From Taenia hydatigena (taxonomy: Eukaryota; Platyhelminthes; Cestoda; Cyclophyllidea; Taeniidae), in the NCBI GenBank assembly GCA_036345935.2, contig JADWOT020000002.1, positions 1,302,001 to 1,366,000 of the forward strand: DNA of 64,000 nt, in the 5' to 3' direction. Below the pieces are notes generated by a model that had not been told where the DNA came from, searched no databases, and saw only the letters and a program-made list of their open reading frames with translations. Both the position numbers and the translations under genes were made by a program. Within the stretch, counting starts at the first letter, position 1. The number at the start of each line of letters is the position of its first letter. Below are positions 1 to 20,845 of the stretch, in pieces.

Positions 1-1900
1 ATAGACAAGTAGATGACGAAAATTTATGTGAGAATACTGTTGTAGCGGAAAAGTTATGCTATGAGCAGCAGTAGAAGTGTTTGGAACCGTTTACGCTTTC
101 TACCCAACTGATTTGGCGTTTTTTTTTTTCAAGAATTTGGCCGCGAGATTACTGATTTCCTTGTGAATGAGCACTAGGCTGTTTCGAGTCGTCAGTTTCG
201 TCAAACAATTTACCGTCTTATTCGTTGAAAAATGCGTCGTTCATAGGGCTCTGGGGATAAATGCATAAAGAATGTGAAGTTAATCCAAATTTCCCGTGCT
301 TTATCATCGTTTGGACAGTTCAGTTCCTCTAAACTATTGCCACCTTGTAATGAAACCTTTCTGCATTTTACTCAAAATACCTTAAAGTTTTTAAAACCTA
401 CAAGGTCGGCTTCTAACTAACAAATCAGCCTAGGAGGCACGATTTTTCGGTGTTAAAAAAAAACTGGATAATCAAGTCAAAATGTACACGTGTACAAGTG
501 GATAGGTGGACAAGTTCGTCCTCTGCATTTTCATCAAAATGGACGTGGAGATTGTTGAGGCTGTGCCTTACTTTCTTGAATGGGTTCCAGGCATGGTTTA
601 TCACCTCTGAAAATCTGCCTTTGAATGGCAAATTATGTGGTCTAGTTGTTACGCCATGGGATGGATGCGTTCGGTTCACAACCGATGCAGACATAGTCTG
701 TAAGCGTTGTTCTTGATCAAATAAAATAAAATTGCTTAACAATACTAAGTAATTTAAAAGTAAGCAGACAAACTTACTTGAATATGAATTAGCTTTGTCT
801 GGCACTTCCCACAGTTTTGCTAGCAGCAATAGTCGGCAAGATAGTAGAATTTGATCGTAAATTATGCAACACTGGTTCCGTGATGCAAAAATAGTTAATT
901 TTCTTCGTTTTTTTACCCTTAGAGAAGTTTATTTTTAAAACTCAAATCTGTAATTAAGCCATGGGCTACAAAACATGAATCCATTTGCCATAGTAGTGGA
1001 TGCTACAGTTCTAGAATCAGTGTTGGAGCTATTTTTACCGACCACGAAACCATGATCGTGAGTGTGAGTGGGTGAGCACTTGTTGCAGTCTTTGTTGCTA
1101 CCTCCATTGGAACCCTTTAGAGATACCAAGATAGCATCATCAAGGTTAAACCGACTAAGCTCTCATAAAATATGTGATCAACCAATGGTTATGGCACGAG
1201 TCGGAGAAGAAAGGCGTCAAAAAGGGGCCGAAATTTAATTTGCCTGGCTTAGAAGGACTTCGTTAGCCATTGCACACAGCATTCATGGTTTTTACTCAGT
1301 CAGTATACACTACAGACAAACCTGGATTAATTTTAGGCAAAAGTAGCACCCCAAGTTCTTCCTAAAGTTGGAAGAAAGCATCGCACTAGGTATGAAGATG
1401 CATTCCTGATGCAAATAAGGGCTGGACAGACTACTGCCATGGTTCAAAGGTCCTTCCCGCTCTGTGGAAGTGCAGAGGCGGAGCCTTGAGTGTCCACGAG
1501 ACCAAAAAACATCTTGCTAATAGGTTTACCAAATTTGTACAAACGAACTGGCTTTCTGAAATCAGTGTGTTTTGACTTCACACAGCATAGAATTCTGTCG
1601 TATTTACGAGTAAATCTTCCGAGACGTCCAAAAGGTTGTGGAGCGCTCAGGCCTTATTTGAGACAGAGCCTGGAAAACGGTAGCTATTTGGCGACTGAGA
1701 CTCGGTATCGTGATGTCGTGACTATTCTCCTCATCGTTTAATCACCTCAAATTTTGTGTAAACAAGGAGGCTAACATAAAATCTTATCGGAAAAAAGAAA
1801 CTAAAAATGAAAAAAAAATGTTGTAAACAACTGTGCTAAGTTTTATTTCACCATGTTGTGATTAAGAAATGGCCCATAACCAACCTTCGTTTCAAACGTA
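1..1900. other. Intergenic sequence, no supported gene
   Basis: Short open frames occur on both strands, but none shows a recognisable protein, a splice-phase chain or biased composition. I see a T tract at about 120-130 and no clear repeat. It is probably intergenic or intron of a gene outside the window. Confidence 0.5.
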
Positions 1901-1959
1901 TCTCTGTTGTAACAACTTCAACTCCATTTGTGATGATTGGCGGCTTGGTTCTGAAACCT

Positions 1960-3380
1960 GTAGAGTTGTTTCAGATTGTGGATGGTGGCCGAATACTGGA
2001 AGTCTTTCAGACTGGGAAATTGTGGCAGTGCAAACAAAGGATGTCGGCTTTGTTCTAAAATGAAAGAAACCTGAGTAAAATATGGCGTACAGGTGACTAA
2101 GATTCACCTAAAAATGGTCACCTTTTAAGTAGCACTGAAAGGGTGGGTGTCTCTCGGTTAATCATGGAACAGTTATTACAGGTGTGGCAAAGTTTTTCTT
2201 ACCACAGGAGAAGATTTTTGGCCGTCAAAAGAAGCCATCTTCAAGATGGATTGGGAGGGAAAGTGCCGTAATAATGCGCGGTGATCCTTCCAACTCTTCT
2301 TCTTTTCGATCGGCAGCTAGGGTGAGTGAGAAAACGAAAGGATCCAGCACAGTCGTTCTTCACTTGGCAGTTCATTTCCATAAAAACATCCAATATACAG
2401 CTTCCTGTTTCTCTGTGCAACTCTGTCGCAGCAAATGCATGACTGGTTCCCCCGTAATGACGACGGTGGGGTTATCCATGAGAGGTGGCACAAATGACTG
2501 GCTATATGTGGTGAGGCAAATGAAGTGGAGGGATGTGTATGTATGTAGATGTTTCGGCGCAGATACAATTACAGCCACTGTTTCTTCGTAGTAATTACTC
2601 ATCAAGAGGGCCTAAGTCGTTTCTTCCCTTCTTGCCGGGGGCTTTTAACACTTGGTTCTGCCCCCTCCTACCGTGAGTATGGAGCTGCGCAGATGGGGAT
2701 CATCAGACGCTGTAAGTTAATTCTCGGAGTCTTCATACTAGCACCCTCAAAATCGCTTTATATTTGTAGGGTTAGAGAAAACTCGGGCCATTCTTTTCTC
2801 CCCATTGTGCCTTTGGGTATTGTCCTCATGATGGAAATGTGGTGGGTATTTTTATGGACCAGATCCTTTTCTGACTGGTCCATTTAATTGCCAAACCTCG
2901 TTCCGACCTTGACCATACTTGGATGGATCCTTTACGACTGGAATACTGCGGCAGCACAAACGCCTTCATTCCTCCCATTTTCATTATCAGGCAAAGGATG
3001 TCGGCTTTGTTCTGAAATTCAAGAAACCTGAGGAAAAGACGGCACAGGCGGTTGGGGTCACCTAAAAAATTGTCACTTCAAGCAACACTGAAAAGGGCGG
3101 AAGTCTACCGGTTAATCATGCAACAGACATTGCAGATGGGGCAAAGTCCTTTCTACCACATGAGAAGATTTTGTAGCCGCCAAAAGAAGTCATCTTCAGA
3201 ATCACTGTGTAATATAGAGTTAGAGGAAACCTTAGGCATTCTTTTCGCGTTGTTTTGCCTTCGGATATTGGTTTCATGATGTAAATGCGATAGTCTCCTC
3301 CTTAAGCTATGCCGAACCGGCTCCTTTTCTTATTAATCCGTTTGTTTGCCAAACATCGGCCCGACCTTGATCATGATACC
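1960..3380. repeat. Diverged tandem duplication, two direct copies
   Basis: About 1960-2920 and 2940-3380 share a colinear series of similar blocks. One begins GATGTCGGCTTTGTTCT at about 2040 and about 2998. Further blocks are GGTTAATCATG at about 2156 and 3112, a GAGAAGATTTT block near 2208 and 3161, CATTCTTTTC at about 2790 and 3236, and TTGCCAAAC...CCGACCTTGA at about 2889 and 3354. The first copy carries about 490 extra bases (roughly 2270-2755), so either it gained an insertion or the second copy lost sequence. No conserved frame runs through the copies. It reads as decayed non-coding repeat rather than a gene pair. Confidence 0.6.
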
Positions 3381-3399
3381 TCAACTAACAATGATTTTA

Positions 3400-5330
3400 A
3401 AAGGTTTCATTGAGTTTTTTTGGAGTTCTTTTCAATCAAAAGAAAGAAAATTGCAGAGACAAATGAGGGAAGTACGTCTAATACGCGAGGTTTAGCTTGT
3501 GCTTGTTTGACCCTAAAGTTGAGAAGCTGTTGGCCACCATCACAAATTTTGCACTTTTTGATAAATTTCATTTGAAATTGCCAATTCACACTTGTTTTTG
3601 ACTTGTAACATTGAAATAGGTGATTGTCAGGCGCCTGCATTTGTACACGATGGTTTTGACCCCAGTCATCGCATTGTAACTGGTTTGTCCTCTCACTCCT
3701 CAAAACTATTAGAATCAGTATTTGAGTGTTTTAAACTTTGAGGTTTTTTGCATTCAAAACGTGTTTTGATAGAAAAATCAAATGATTCGTCCATTCAACT
3801 GTTTTTTTTTTTTTTTTCGATTGCATGTGCTTAGTCATACCTCAAGCCCCACCCATCTGGTTACCTGCTTGTCTACCCACTTCATCAGTCCACCCATTCA
3901 TTCCTATATATGGTCACCTAACCAGGTTGTTTGATACCCTGTCTGTCGGGCTGCTCCTCTCCCTGTATGTATCAATTCGTCCTTTTCCCAATTTGTTTTC
4001 GGTTTTTTCGACTACTTCCATTTCCCCTCTCACTCATCCAGCCATCCACCTATAAAGAGCATTCATTTCGCCCAGAATTTAGTCATTAATTACTTTTGCC
4101 CGGAAGTCGCTAAAAGCGACTATTTTCTAAGACATTATTTTCTCCTTTATAAGGTTACAAACGATGTTGCTTTCACAATGTTCCTGTTTCCAACATTACT
4201 CTGACTTTGCCGATGAGGAGGTTGAACCAGGCCGCACTATTTGTACTAAGCTAAATCATGCACGAGATCGCAATTTTACTTTTCTTCATAAAAATTTCAC
4301 CAATTTCGTCTGCCAGTGTATTTTAGTCGAGAAAACTCATGACAATGTGGCAGAGATGGGTTGATGCGGAGGCAGATTACTATAAAGGGAGGCATCACTT
4401 TTAGATGGGTTTTTAACATCAAAAGAAGGACTTGGTTCATCGTGAGGCAAAAAATTTTCTTTGATTTAAGAAGTCTCACACTACTCCATCAGCATTGTAC
4501 TTTTCATCATTGCGTCTTACTGCTACCTTGGCTGCAAGTCTTCCTAAATATGACTTGTTAAATAAGATTTGGAGCAAGCGCAGTAGCACAGCAAGCTACC
4601 CTTCAAAAGCTGTTTAAGCTCTCCAATTTCATTTTGAAAGGCTGTTAACTTGTTCCCTTCTGCTTTTACTTTAGAAGCCTTTACATATTTGTTTGATTGC
4701 CACTTCATGAGCATTCACATGGGTCAATTTGACGATAAGGCATCATTTAGCCTGCCGCACTTTACTACTGGGAGTTCCATCTCAACGCATGGGATATGAC
4801 AGTTTCGAGGTCATTTATATATAGCCATGCATCAAGGGGAATAGGAATGTAACACACAAGAGACGACAATCTAATATGTTAACAGATTACTTGACAAGGT
4901 GTGTACGGTTCCCTCACGCAGCATTATGTTTCAGAGGTGTCTGCCTTTCCACTTTTCTTCTGGGAATTGACGTCACGTCCACTGCCTGGTGTGAAATTGC
5001 CCTGGTTTAATTTATAGGGTCTTTGAAGATAAGGTTCGAAAAACTGACAGTTCGGGCCATCTTATGCCTGTGGATGGACCGAGACATTTCTTGCTAGTTC
5101 AGCTTATTAGGTCTACTTGTCGAATAGGTCAATTCAGTACATTTTTGCCTCGAAGCCCGGGCGATTTTATGGTTTCAGTCAGTAGAAATGATCATTTCGG
5201 TAAATACTAATCAACCAAATTAATGCTTCAGCCCACTACAACGAAATGCTTAGTGTTACTTCTTCCACATCCCAGATCATCGTATGTTCTCTTTACTTGT
5301 TTGCAGATTTTTGCCCTAGAGGAGGACCGC
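3400..5330. other. Intergenic sequence, no supported gene
   Basis: The stretch is AT-rich with poly-T runs (for example about 3802-3818) and short chance ORFs. I could not assemble splice-compatible exons on either strand. Confidence 0.4.
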
Positions 5331-5337
5331 CGGTTGA

Positions 5338-6161
5338 ATGGAGACGCTCAAGGTCATCAGCAAAGAACTGCCGGTGAAATCATTCATAATAGTCATTGGT
5401 TCTACTGCGCCCCTGACCATCGAATTCATTCCTTGCACAAAACTCACCACGGAAAGGACGGAAAGGCCATTCGAGTCAGGGTGCGTATTTCTTTTTCTTC
5501 TTGCACAATCCGAAAATTAAATGGGGTTCAAGTCAAATCGGGGCCTAAGCAATTAATGCATAAACGAACTTCCCTCAGCCACTAAATCACGTCCATAGAG
5601 CAATTCTTGCATTATGATATTTGCCTCGTCATTGGGGTTTGGTCAAATCATCCCCATGCGGTTGGCTGTGCTGACTCCAAATGTTTTCCACTGCTCCACA
5701 CACACATAGCCGCCCTTCTCAAAACGCACCTTCAATTAATTGCAGCAGTCCATCCCTTTGAGGCGGTCAGAAGCAGAATGCAGTCCTCGTTTCCAAGTGT
5801 TTAAATTGCGTTTGAAATAGGTGACAAGGATCATGCTTTTAGGAATGTCTGCTGTGCTGAGAACTAAGAACAGCACCATTTCAAGTGTCGTTATCACCAA
5901 CCGACTCGTAAGCGTCTTCGGAGCTTTCAAATGCTGAGCGGCTTCATGAGTGCATCATTACTGTGAGTTGAAAATCACACAATGCTTTCATGTGGATTTC
6001 GGATTCAATGCCATTTTTTTCCAAGGAATCTCTTTGAAAGGCACCACAACTGCTGCCATTTGTATAAGCGGTTTTTCTGGCCCGGTCTGTTGCTTATGAT
6101 GCGGCACACTTACCACTTGTCACTGCGGTTCTCGCGGCATGCCGGCATGCATTACGATTAA
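5338..6161 (+). CDS. Possible two-exon small gene, unrecognised
   Basis: This is a weak candidate. An in-frame TGA directly precedes the ATG at 5338. The frame then runs to a possible GTGCGT donor near 5481, giving about 48 residues beginning METLKVISKELPV, with alternating hydrophobic residues. A possible acceptor near 6025 (TTTTTTTCCAAG) continues in the matching phase for about 43 codons, rich in His, Phe and Leu, to a TAA near 6161. I do not recognise the protein. The open lengths are within what chance allows, and the donor is only fair. It could equally be unrelated noncoding sequence. Confidence 0.22.
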
Positions 6162-6799
6162 AACCCTCTTGCTGCTGCACACCCATCTTCGCCGCCTCAA
6201 AAGTTTCCCATCCACTTGGATGGATTTATGCACATGTGTAACACCGACTATGTGAATATTGTGGCGGATTTTAGAATTATTTGGCCCCATGCGATGCTTG
6301 GAACGATAATCTCATGAGGCCCCTCTGAAAAGCGCGAAGTACATCTGTGGGTTAAGTAGACGTTGTAAAGCATCACTTCATCAAATTGTGTCTCAAGCGA
6401 AGTCACTTCACCTTTTAGCTTGTAGAATTCATAAAATCGAGCAACGTCTTGCAATCATCACTAGGTGACCATTAAAAAGAATTTCACATGCGTTGTTTTA
6501 CAATCAGGATAGCACTTTAGAGGTGCTATTCAGAAAGACCCATAAGCAGTTTCAATCCAACTTCCAATGTGGTGGTGACATGAACCCCCAGGTTAGTCTT
6601 TCTTCGTGTTCATGGTACACGTCATTGTCGTAGTATGAGAAGCGGAGCCTTGTTGGATTACGCACGGAGGGGACCTCGCGACCGCCGAATCGGTTGCCGA
6701 GACCTTCAAAAGTAGGTGCTTTGCATGGCTTTCTATGTCCATCATTTAAATTGAATTCAAAATGATGATTAGCTATTTTCGGTGGCGGGATTTGGTAGA

Positions 6800-8925
6800 A
6801 TTCTACTTGATTTACCATTCCAGGTCAAAAGGAGCTGTGAATTAGCGGGATGGGAACTCACCTGCCGTGTCAACCAGCCATTCACGGCACAACTAAGTTG
6901 TCGTTTGATAGTGACATTTCAAAAGCGTGGCCGACATGCGGCAGTAATGAAAAGAAAAAGGAATTTATGCTTATTTGTTTTTACTAAAAAACATTCCTAA
7001 CAATTTAGGAATAGCGAATAATAAACCTTTAGAGGTGTCACGTTGCCTTCACCAAAAAAACATTAATTTTATTCCACAAAACGTCACGCAAGGCTTCGTT
7101 TCTCTCACGATTGTTTGGAATGAAACAAAAAAAAATAATGAGAGATGGGTGTTTCTTGGGGAAAGATCACGCCTAAACCAAAAATCATGTTTTTGTTTTA
7201 AAAATAGTTTGCCTTCCAACACCACATTTGCGTCACTGTGGCACGTGTGCTATGCCATTGAAAAAGCTGGAGATCAAAAGTGGTAGGGTGGTGTTCCACT
7301 CTTTGACGCAGAAGTTGCCACACGATCAGTGATGGAGTGAATTTCACTTCTCTCTTAACAATAAATTAAGTCTGTGCAAAGCTTCTCCAAATGCTTTCCT
7401 CATCAAAATAATCGACACTCCAAATTGTCACATTCTTTTGGATACATTTTTTCCCTTTTTATGCAAAGGGCCTCCATTTCAGTCTGACATTCGTTTGTCA
7501 CCTGTCAGGCCTACTTCACACCTGATTGTCAAATGTTAGGTAGAGGTGATGACAACCACTTTGAGCACTAATCAGGCAAGACAACATCGCTTTCACTGTC
7601 TGGTATTATCGCTTGACTTCCCATTCAAAATGGTGTCTGTAGTAGGTGTGGACCTCTAGGTTTGAGAAGGCGTGTTGTTAGAAGCGTAGGTTGGTGGATG
7701 TATGGCTTGGAGGAGTAACCCATTACACATTTGTTGGCTTAAGTGGAACATTCACTTCTCATAGCAAGTCAGTAAGTCATTTGCGTAATAATCTCCATCA
7801 CACGGTAAATTTGTGCAATCTACGCGATGGGTGGTGCATCCACTCGCTCATCGCTTTCAAGGGCCTTTTTTCTTTCTTCTTCCTACTGACAGTAGACTAT
7901 GACGAAATGCTTCATCTCTTTGGATGACTTTGATTGAGTGTCACACAGTAACTTCCCATTCCTTTACTCGACCAGTCAAGAATAGCGACATGTAGTTTAC
8001 TTTGCCGGTACCGAGATTAGAGGGTCTCAATAATGTAGGACTTATATTGCCAGAGCTAAATTAAGTCACATCTACAATTGTGGAGATGAATCCACCTCGG
8101 TTCGTAAAGTAACTTTGAAATACACCCACCACACGAGGCGGAGGTGGGATAAAAATAGTAGATGCATAACATGGAATGCCGTGTGGGTGGCCTGTCGACT
8201 CATCCATCGATACGACGGGCATGAGTGCTTAAAAGTACTTTCTAGACCTCCATAGGCTGTACTGAAGGTCACTTGGAAAGTATCTCCTTGCAGCAATCAT
8301 CGGTCCAGAAGTTATGGGTTACAATTAAATGTCTCTGTGGCACTCCAACCGACGGTTCTTCTTTAAAAAATCGTTTTCGTACTGAGTAGCGACCCGTGGC
8401 TCCTGAGTTTTTACCTCCCAACACCTGATTTGCATACTTTCCATCTTAGAGCCGCTGCACATTCCATACTCCCACTGTAGCCAGTGGCTTGGTGAGACCA
8501 TCTTAATCACATCACCTCGAAGTTGAGTCCCCTCAGAACCAAGATACGGCTTCTCAAACACTTACCATCGGTAGACATCAATGAGCTGTTACTATTGAGG
8601 GAGGTTTTTTCTTGCTGGCAATCCATCTCTCCCCAACAACACCAAAAGCATAATCTAGTCGGTGATTAATTCAACTTAATGGTGAATTTAGAAGAGGCGT
8701 AGCATAATCATAAAATCTTTCAATCATCACCTCCCGATTCAAGTTGACTGCATAGGAAGGAACGGAGCATAGCTGAAGTACACTCAACGAAGACTATCAA
8801 AGTCATCCCAACTGTCCAGCGTTGATCAGGGCATAGGTCTTACCCACTTTAGTCAGCTGGGATTTTTTAAAGACCCGGACACAAGTCTTCCGTCTCTGTT
8901 AAAGTCTTCCCTCTTGCATTAATAG
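6800..8925. other. Intergenic or 5' flank of the DYRK gene
   Basis: No supported exon was found on either strand. The only possible signal is the acceptor-like CATTAATAG ending at 8925, just before the DYRK start codon. A TATA box or core promoter could not be assigned with confidence. Confidence 0.4.
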
Positions 8926-8938
8926 TCAATTGAAAATA
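8926..8938 (+). promoter_or_regulatory. Possible 5' splice-leader or 5'-UTR acceptor before the DYRK ATG
   Basis: A pyrimidine-rich run ending CATTAATAG stops at 8925, only 13 nt upstream of the ATG at 8939. This is the arrangement expected for a trans-spliced leader acceptor or for a 5'-UTR intron. The same arrangement is seen before three minus-strand start codons in this window. No leader RNA gene was found here. Confidence 0.3.
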
Positions 8939-17117
<8,179 letters not shown>

Positions 17118-17248
17118 TCACACACATCCACACACACACTTTTTGATTTCAAAGCACCTTCTTTCTTCCTTGTTATTATTTTTTGTTTATATTTATACAT
17201 TTAGTGGTGTCTGTGTATGTAAAATTATGGTGTTTGCTTCAATTACAC

Positions 17249-17254
17249 AATAAA
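17249..17254 (+). terminator. Poly(A) signal of the DYRK gene
   Basis: A canonical AATAAA lies about 130 nt downstream of the DYRK stop codon (17115-17117), followed by T/G-rich sequence. This supports the chosen terminal exon and implies a short 3' UTR. Confidence 0.6.
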
Positions 17255-17259
17255 ATCAG

Positions 17260-20200
17260 ATTGTTGCAGCAGTCTTTGTGCTGGCTGCATTAATCAGCAT
17301 ACACACTGCTCCAGTGCAGTCAGTACCTTGGTGCGGCGGAGGAGGAGGAAGTGGAAGACCCTTTTTGCCAGTGGAAGGCAATTCGTTCTTTTTTCTTGGC
17401 ATAAAATTAATTTTTGTTGGTGAGCGATGTGGAGCAGAAAGAGAATGCAGCTCTGGCGAATTGATGCAGGTTAGACAGCGAGGTGCATCGGAATGAGGAG
17501 TGCATGGCCAAGGCGATGCATACACTGTGGGGCTGACGACAGCCCACGCGCCCCGGAGGCGGTACGGAAAGGATAAAGATGCTGTACGAAATGGGGAGGG
17601 GAAAGACTTCACATGACAATCTCCCCCAAAGGTAGAGTAGGTTGGTGCTCTGAGCTACAAACAACACCAGCCTATAGAAAGCTTGTAGCCCTGCGAAGGA
17701 AAATCGGTAGCTCCTGTAAATGGCACGGTAGATGAGATTGTAACGGTAGGGTCTGAGACACTTTCCGGGTAAGTGGGACGATTAGTGGAGAAGTAAAGAG
17801 TGACTCAAGGTGGAAAACAAGGAGTCGACCGCATAGAGTCGCTTGCTCCGGTGGTAAGAGCGGCCTGCAAAGAGGAGAGATGGAGCCTACTTCCCGATAG
17901 GCTCATAATTCTTAAAGTTTTCCCCTTCTTTTGAGTAAATAACTATCTTTAAGGTATGTCGACTTTACAGAGTGTGTAGCAAGAGGGGAGAGAGCGAAAG
18001 GCGCAAGTAAAGAAAGAACGAGCATTGGATAAAAAGTAGACAAAAGGGAGAGGTGCCAACTACTGGCAGTCTAATAAGTAGTATTGGTGGTGGTGTATGA
18101 ATGAAAATAGCGGCGGTAGAGAAATAAGGTGGCCAAAGAGGGAATGGTAAATTGGAAATACATGTGCGTGCCGCATATGCGTGACAGTAGGATGAAATGT
18201 GAAAATTTTGAAACAAAAGTGGATAAGAGAAAAGTAATCGCCTCAAAGGATGCTCATTTGATTTATTCACCGGCTGTTTGGTTTCCACGTTCATCCAATA
18301 TGAAAAAATGAAAGAAAAGTATCATGCTATTCGTTCCATTGGCTGGTTGTTTTCAGAGATCGGTGGTTAAATCAATTATCTTCCCGCATGCGGTTCACCA
18401 CTAAATGGTACGTCTTCAGAAGGTAGTTGTGGGTCCACTTCTGGACCACATGCTACAGGTATGACGCGATTCCCTGCCGTTATTTGTAAGAAGAAAAGGC
18501 GGAATTTTTATAAGTACTCGTGGAGAGGACTTTCTCGCTTCTCATACCTCTCGGCCAGTGTCTAAGTTGTTTGAGAAATTGGTCTTGGTAAGAGAAGTAG
18601 AAGGTGAGTAGATAGCGAAAAACAATCCACCAACAATGAAAGAGCCAATGAATGGGGGAATGGCACCTACTACTAGTGGGCTATAAGTAGTGGTGGTAGT
18701 GGGGTGATCAGAAAGTGCACCCAGTGAGTGCATGCGTATGGGTGGGTGTGGATAGGTAACTTCAATCGGAGCTGCTTTTCTTCTTATTTACAAAACTACT
18801 AATGCAGTCAACCAAAGTTGTTTCCTCTACTTCCGAATTCAGAGGAAGAGTTCGAGTCCATGCCATGCATGTGCTCCACCGAGGCATTAAATCATGACTG
18901 CTTCCTTTTTCCACATTGACTTTCCATCTATTCGTGTTCAAAAGGATCTCCTGAAAAGGGCTTTTTTATTAGTGGAAAACGAGGATGTCGGCAAATTAGG
19001 CAGCAACTAAAAGTTATTGACGCGATGAAGGGCATTTGATAGCCGAAATCTAAGAACTGTCCTGTGTCTTCAATGAAGACGTTCCATGCCAGAAGCAGCT
19101 TATTAATCAGTCGTTCGAGTGAGTGATCAACCGGTTCGGGTGCATTAGATGAGTAGATTGAAGAATGGCTTGTAAATTCAAGACTAGGGCGCGGTGTGGA
19201 GAGGGGAAGACGAGCTGGGTAGATGCAGTCATAGATGCATTCTTCGACGAGTTCATGCACCTAACTTGAATGGATCCCTGTTGTGTGGACGAGAGATTAG
19301 GTTGATAAGGAAATCAGTCAATATTAAAAGAAAGAAGTAATCCCATCTGTTCAATTACCCTAACACTAACACAGTGCGTGCAAATGTGCCAGTTGTCGTG
19401 CCACTGCTTCTTGTTTGGCAAATTCTCTCTCAAAACAGATCGCATCTTTCCAAGTGTTCCCTTACAAATGCTAATTTAAGCTTAACTTTCACTTATTCGA
19501 TTAGCTAAAATCCTCATTGAGAGAAAGTATTCGTGTCTCCTTTCTGTTGCGACCAACAACAATGCTCGTTGACAGTCAGCTGTGTGACAGGAATCGTTCA
19601 TTGCCTATGCAAACCACTTGTGTTGATTCCGTGACATTGAAATGAGCAAAACGGTCTCCCGGTTGGCAAGACAAGTCGTCCGCGGTGCAACTTGTCGTTT
19701 GTAGACAAAAGGAACTTGTAAATATGCATGAGGAAGGGAAGGAGAGTTGTAGCACCTTTGGAAGTGCAGAAGTGCCACGTGTAGGGAGGCGAGGGCAGCG
19801 CCTCTCTCCCTTCGATGGAGACGAAGCAGTAATAGTTAATTGCAGCCTACTTGTGACAATTGTTTTGTGATTGAATTAGGTACTCTGGTGGTGGATTTTA
19901 GCACCAGACGGAATCAGACCACGTCTGCAGACGCCGTCAGGAGTCGCATACAGCGGAGGAGATGGTAAGCCTTTGTCTGCAGTGCGCCTTTCTGCCATCG
20001 AGGTTGGTGGATCACTATAACCCCACAAGGAGAGCAGTAATAACCAATACAAAAGCCTGCATGCTTTCGAGAGATTTGCATAAGCTGTTGGGCCGGAAGT
20101 CAACATATGTGGGTGTTTGGCAATATGAGAGAACCTTCAACTGTTTCCGCACGGTCAAGTCACCCCAAACACAATTTTTGAGGGAAACAAAATAATTTGC

Positions 20201-20840
20201 TCTCCCAACTTTCCTTCTAGTGCACACTTTTGCTGAGTGACTGATAGCAATGATATTTCCATAGGCAGAAACAGGAACAGTAAAACTGTGTTCTGCTAAA
20301 AATACCGAAATCACACAATATAAAAAACAAGCAAAGCAGACGATCACGCACATGGAAGTCGCGTCAGCAGTCAGATTCGCAGGAGGTGAGTTTCTGTATA
20401 TGCATTGCTTCGATTTGGAAATGCGCAACCAACCAGTTATATATTACCTCGTCCAGTAATAATTATGGCGTCCTAATGTAGACTTGTGAACAAACTACTC
20501 ACGAAAAACTTAGAATGCCACCAAAACTGTCCAAAATAAAAGAGTACCTAGTAATGTTGCAGGGCGAAGGCGTGGAATAGCAGCGACGTTCGTCTTGGGT
20601 AGGCTATTGTGCATTTCAGTAGTGCTCGCGTGTTCTACTAAACCTGCATTGTCTTGCGTCAACATCACAACACCTACTTATAAACAATAAGTAGCATCTT
20701 AAGGAGCCAATACCACTACGGTGCAATTGCTATTATCACGTTCCAAGTCAAATCTCCTCGAAGGCGGTTTGCATTAGCACTTCACAAAGTGTGTTTGCAA
20801 AGGCATTACTTCCAAGTAGGCTTCTTCTTCTTTGTGCAAT
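17260..20840. other. Long stretch without a supported gene
   Basis: Repeated-looking motifs with GGTGGTGGT and TAATAAGTAG/TATAAGTAG occur near 18060-18100 and 18660-18700 and may be diverged copies of one element. Scattered exon-like pieces (for example an AG near 19898 and a GGTAAGC donor near 19964, and a GGAGGTGAGT donor near 20384) could belong to the putative short-exon gene that follows, but they do not form a unique phase-consistent chain. A minus-strand open frame at 20015-20428 holds one hydrophobic segment; I see no homology. Confidence 0.35.
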
Positions 20841-20845
20841 TGCAG

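Noticed and set aside
6248..6818. Two neighbouring minus-strand open frames that look mildly protein-like
   Set aside because: No splice pair, no known motif and no poly(A) signal; composition is not clearly different from random translation.
20015..20428. 137-codon minus-strand ORF with a hydrophobic segment
   Set aside because: One hydrophobic stretch alone is weak evidence. It conflicts with exon-like signals on the + strand and has no supporting exon chain.
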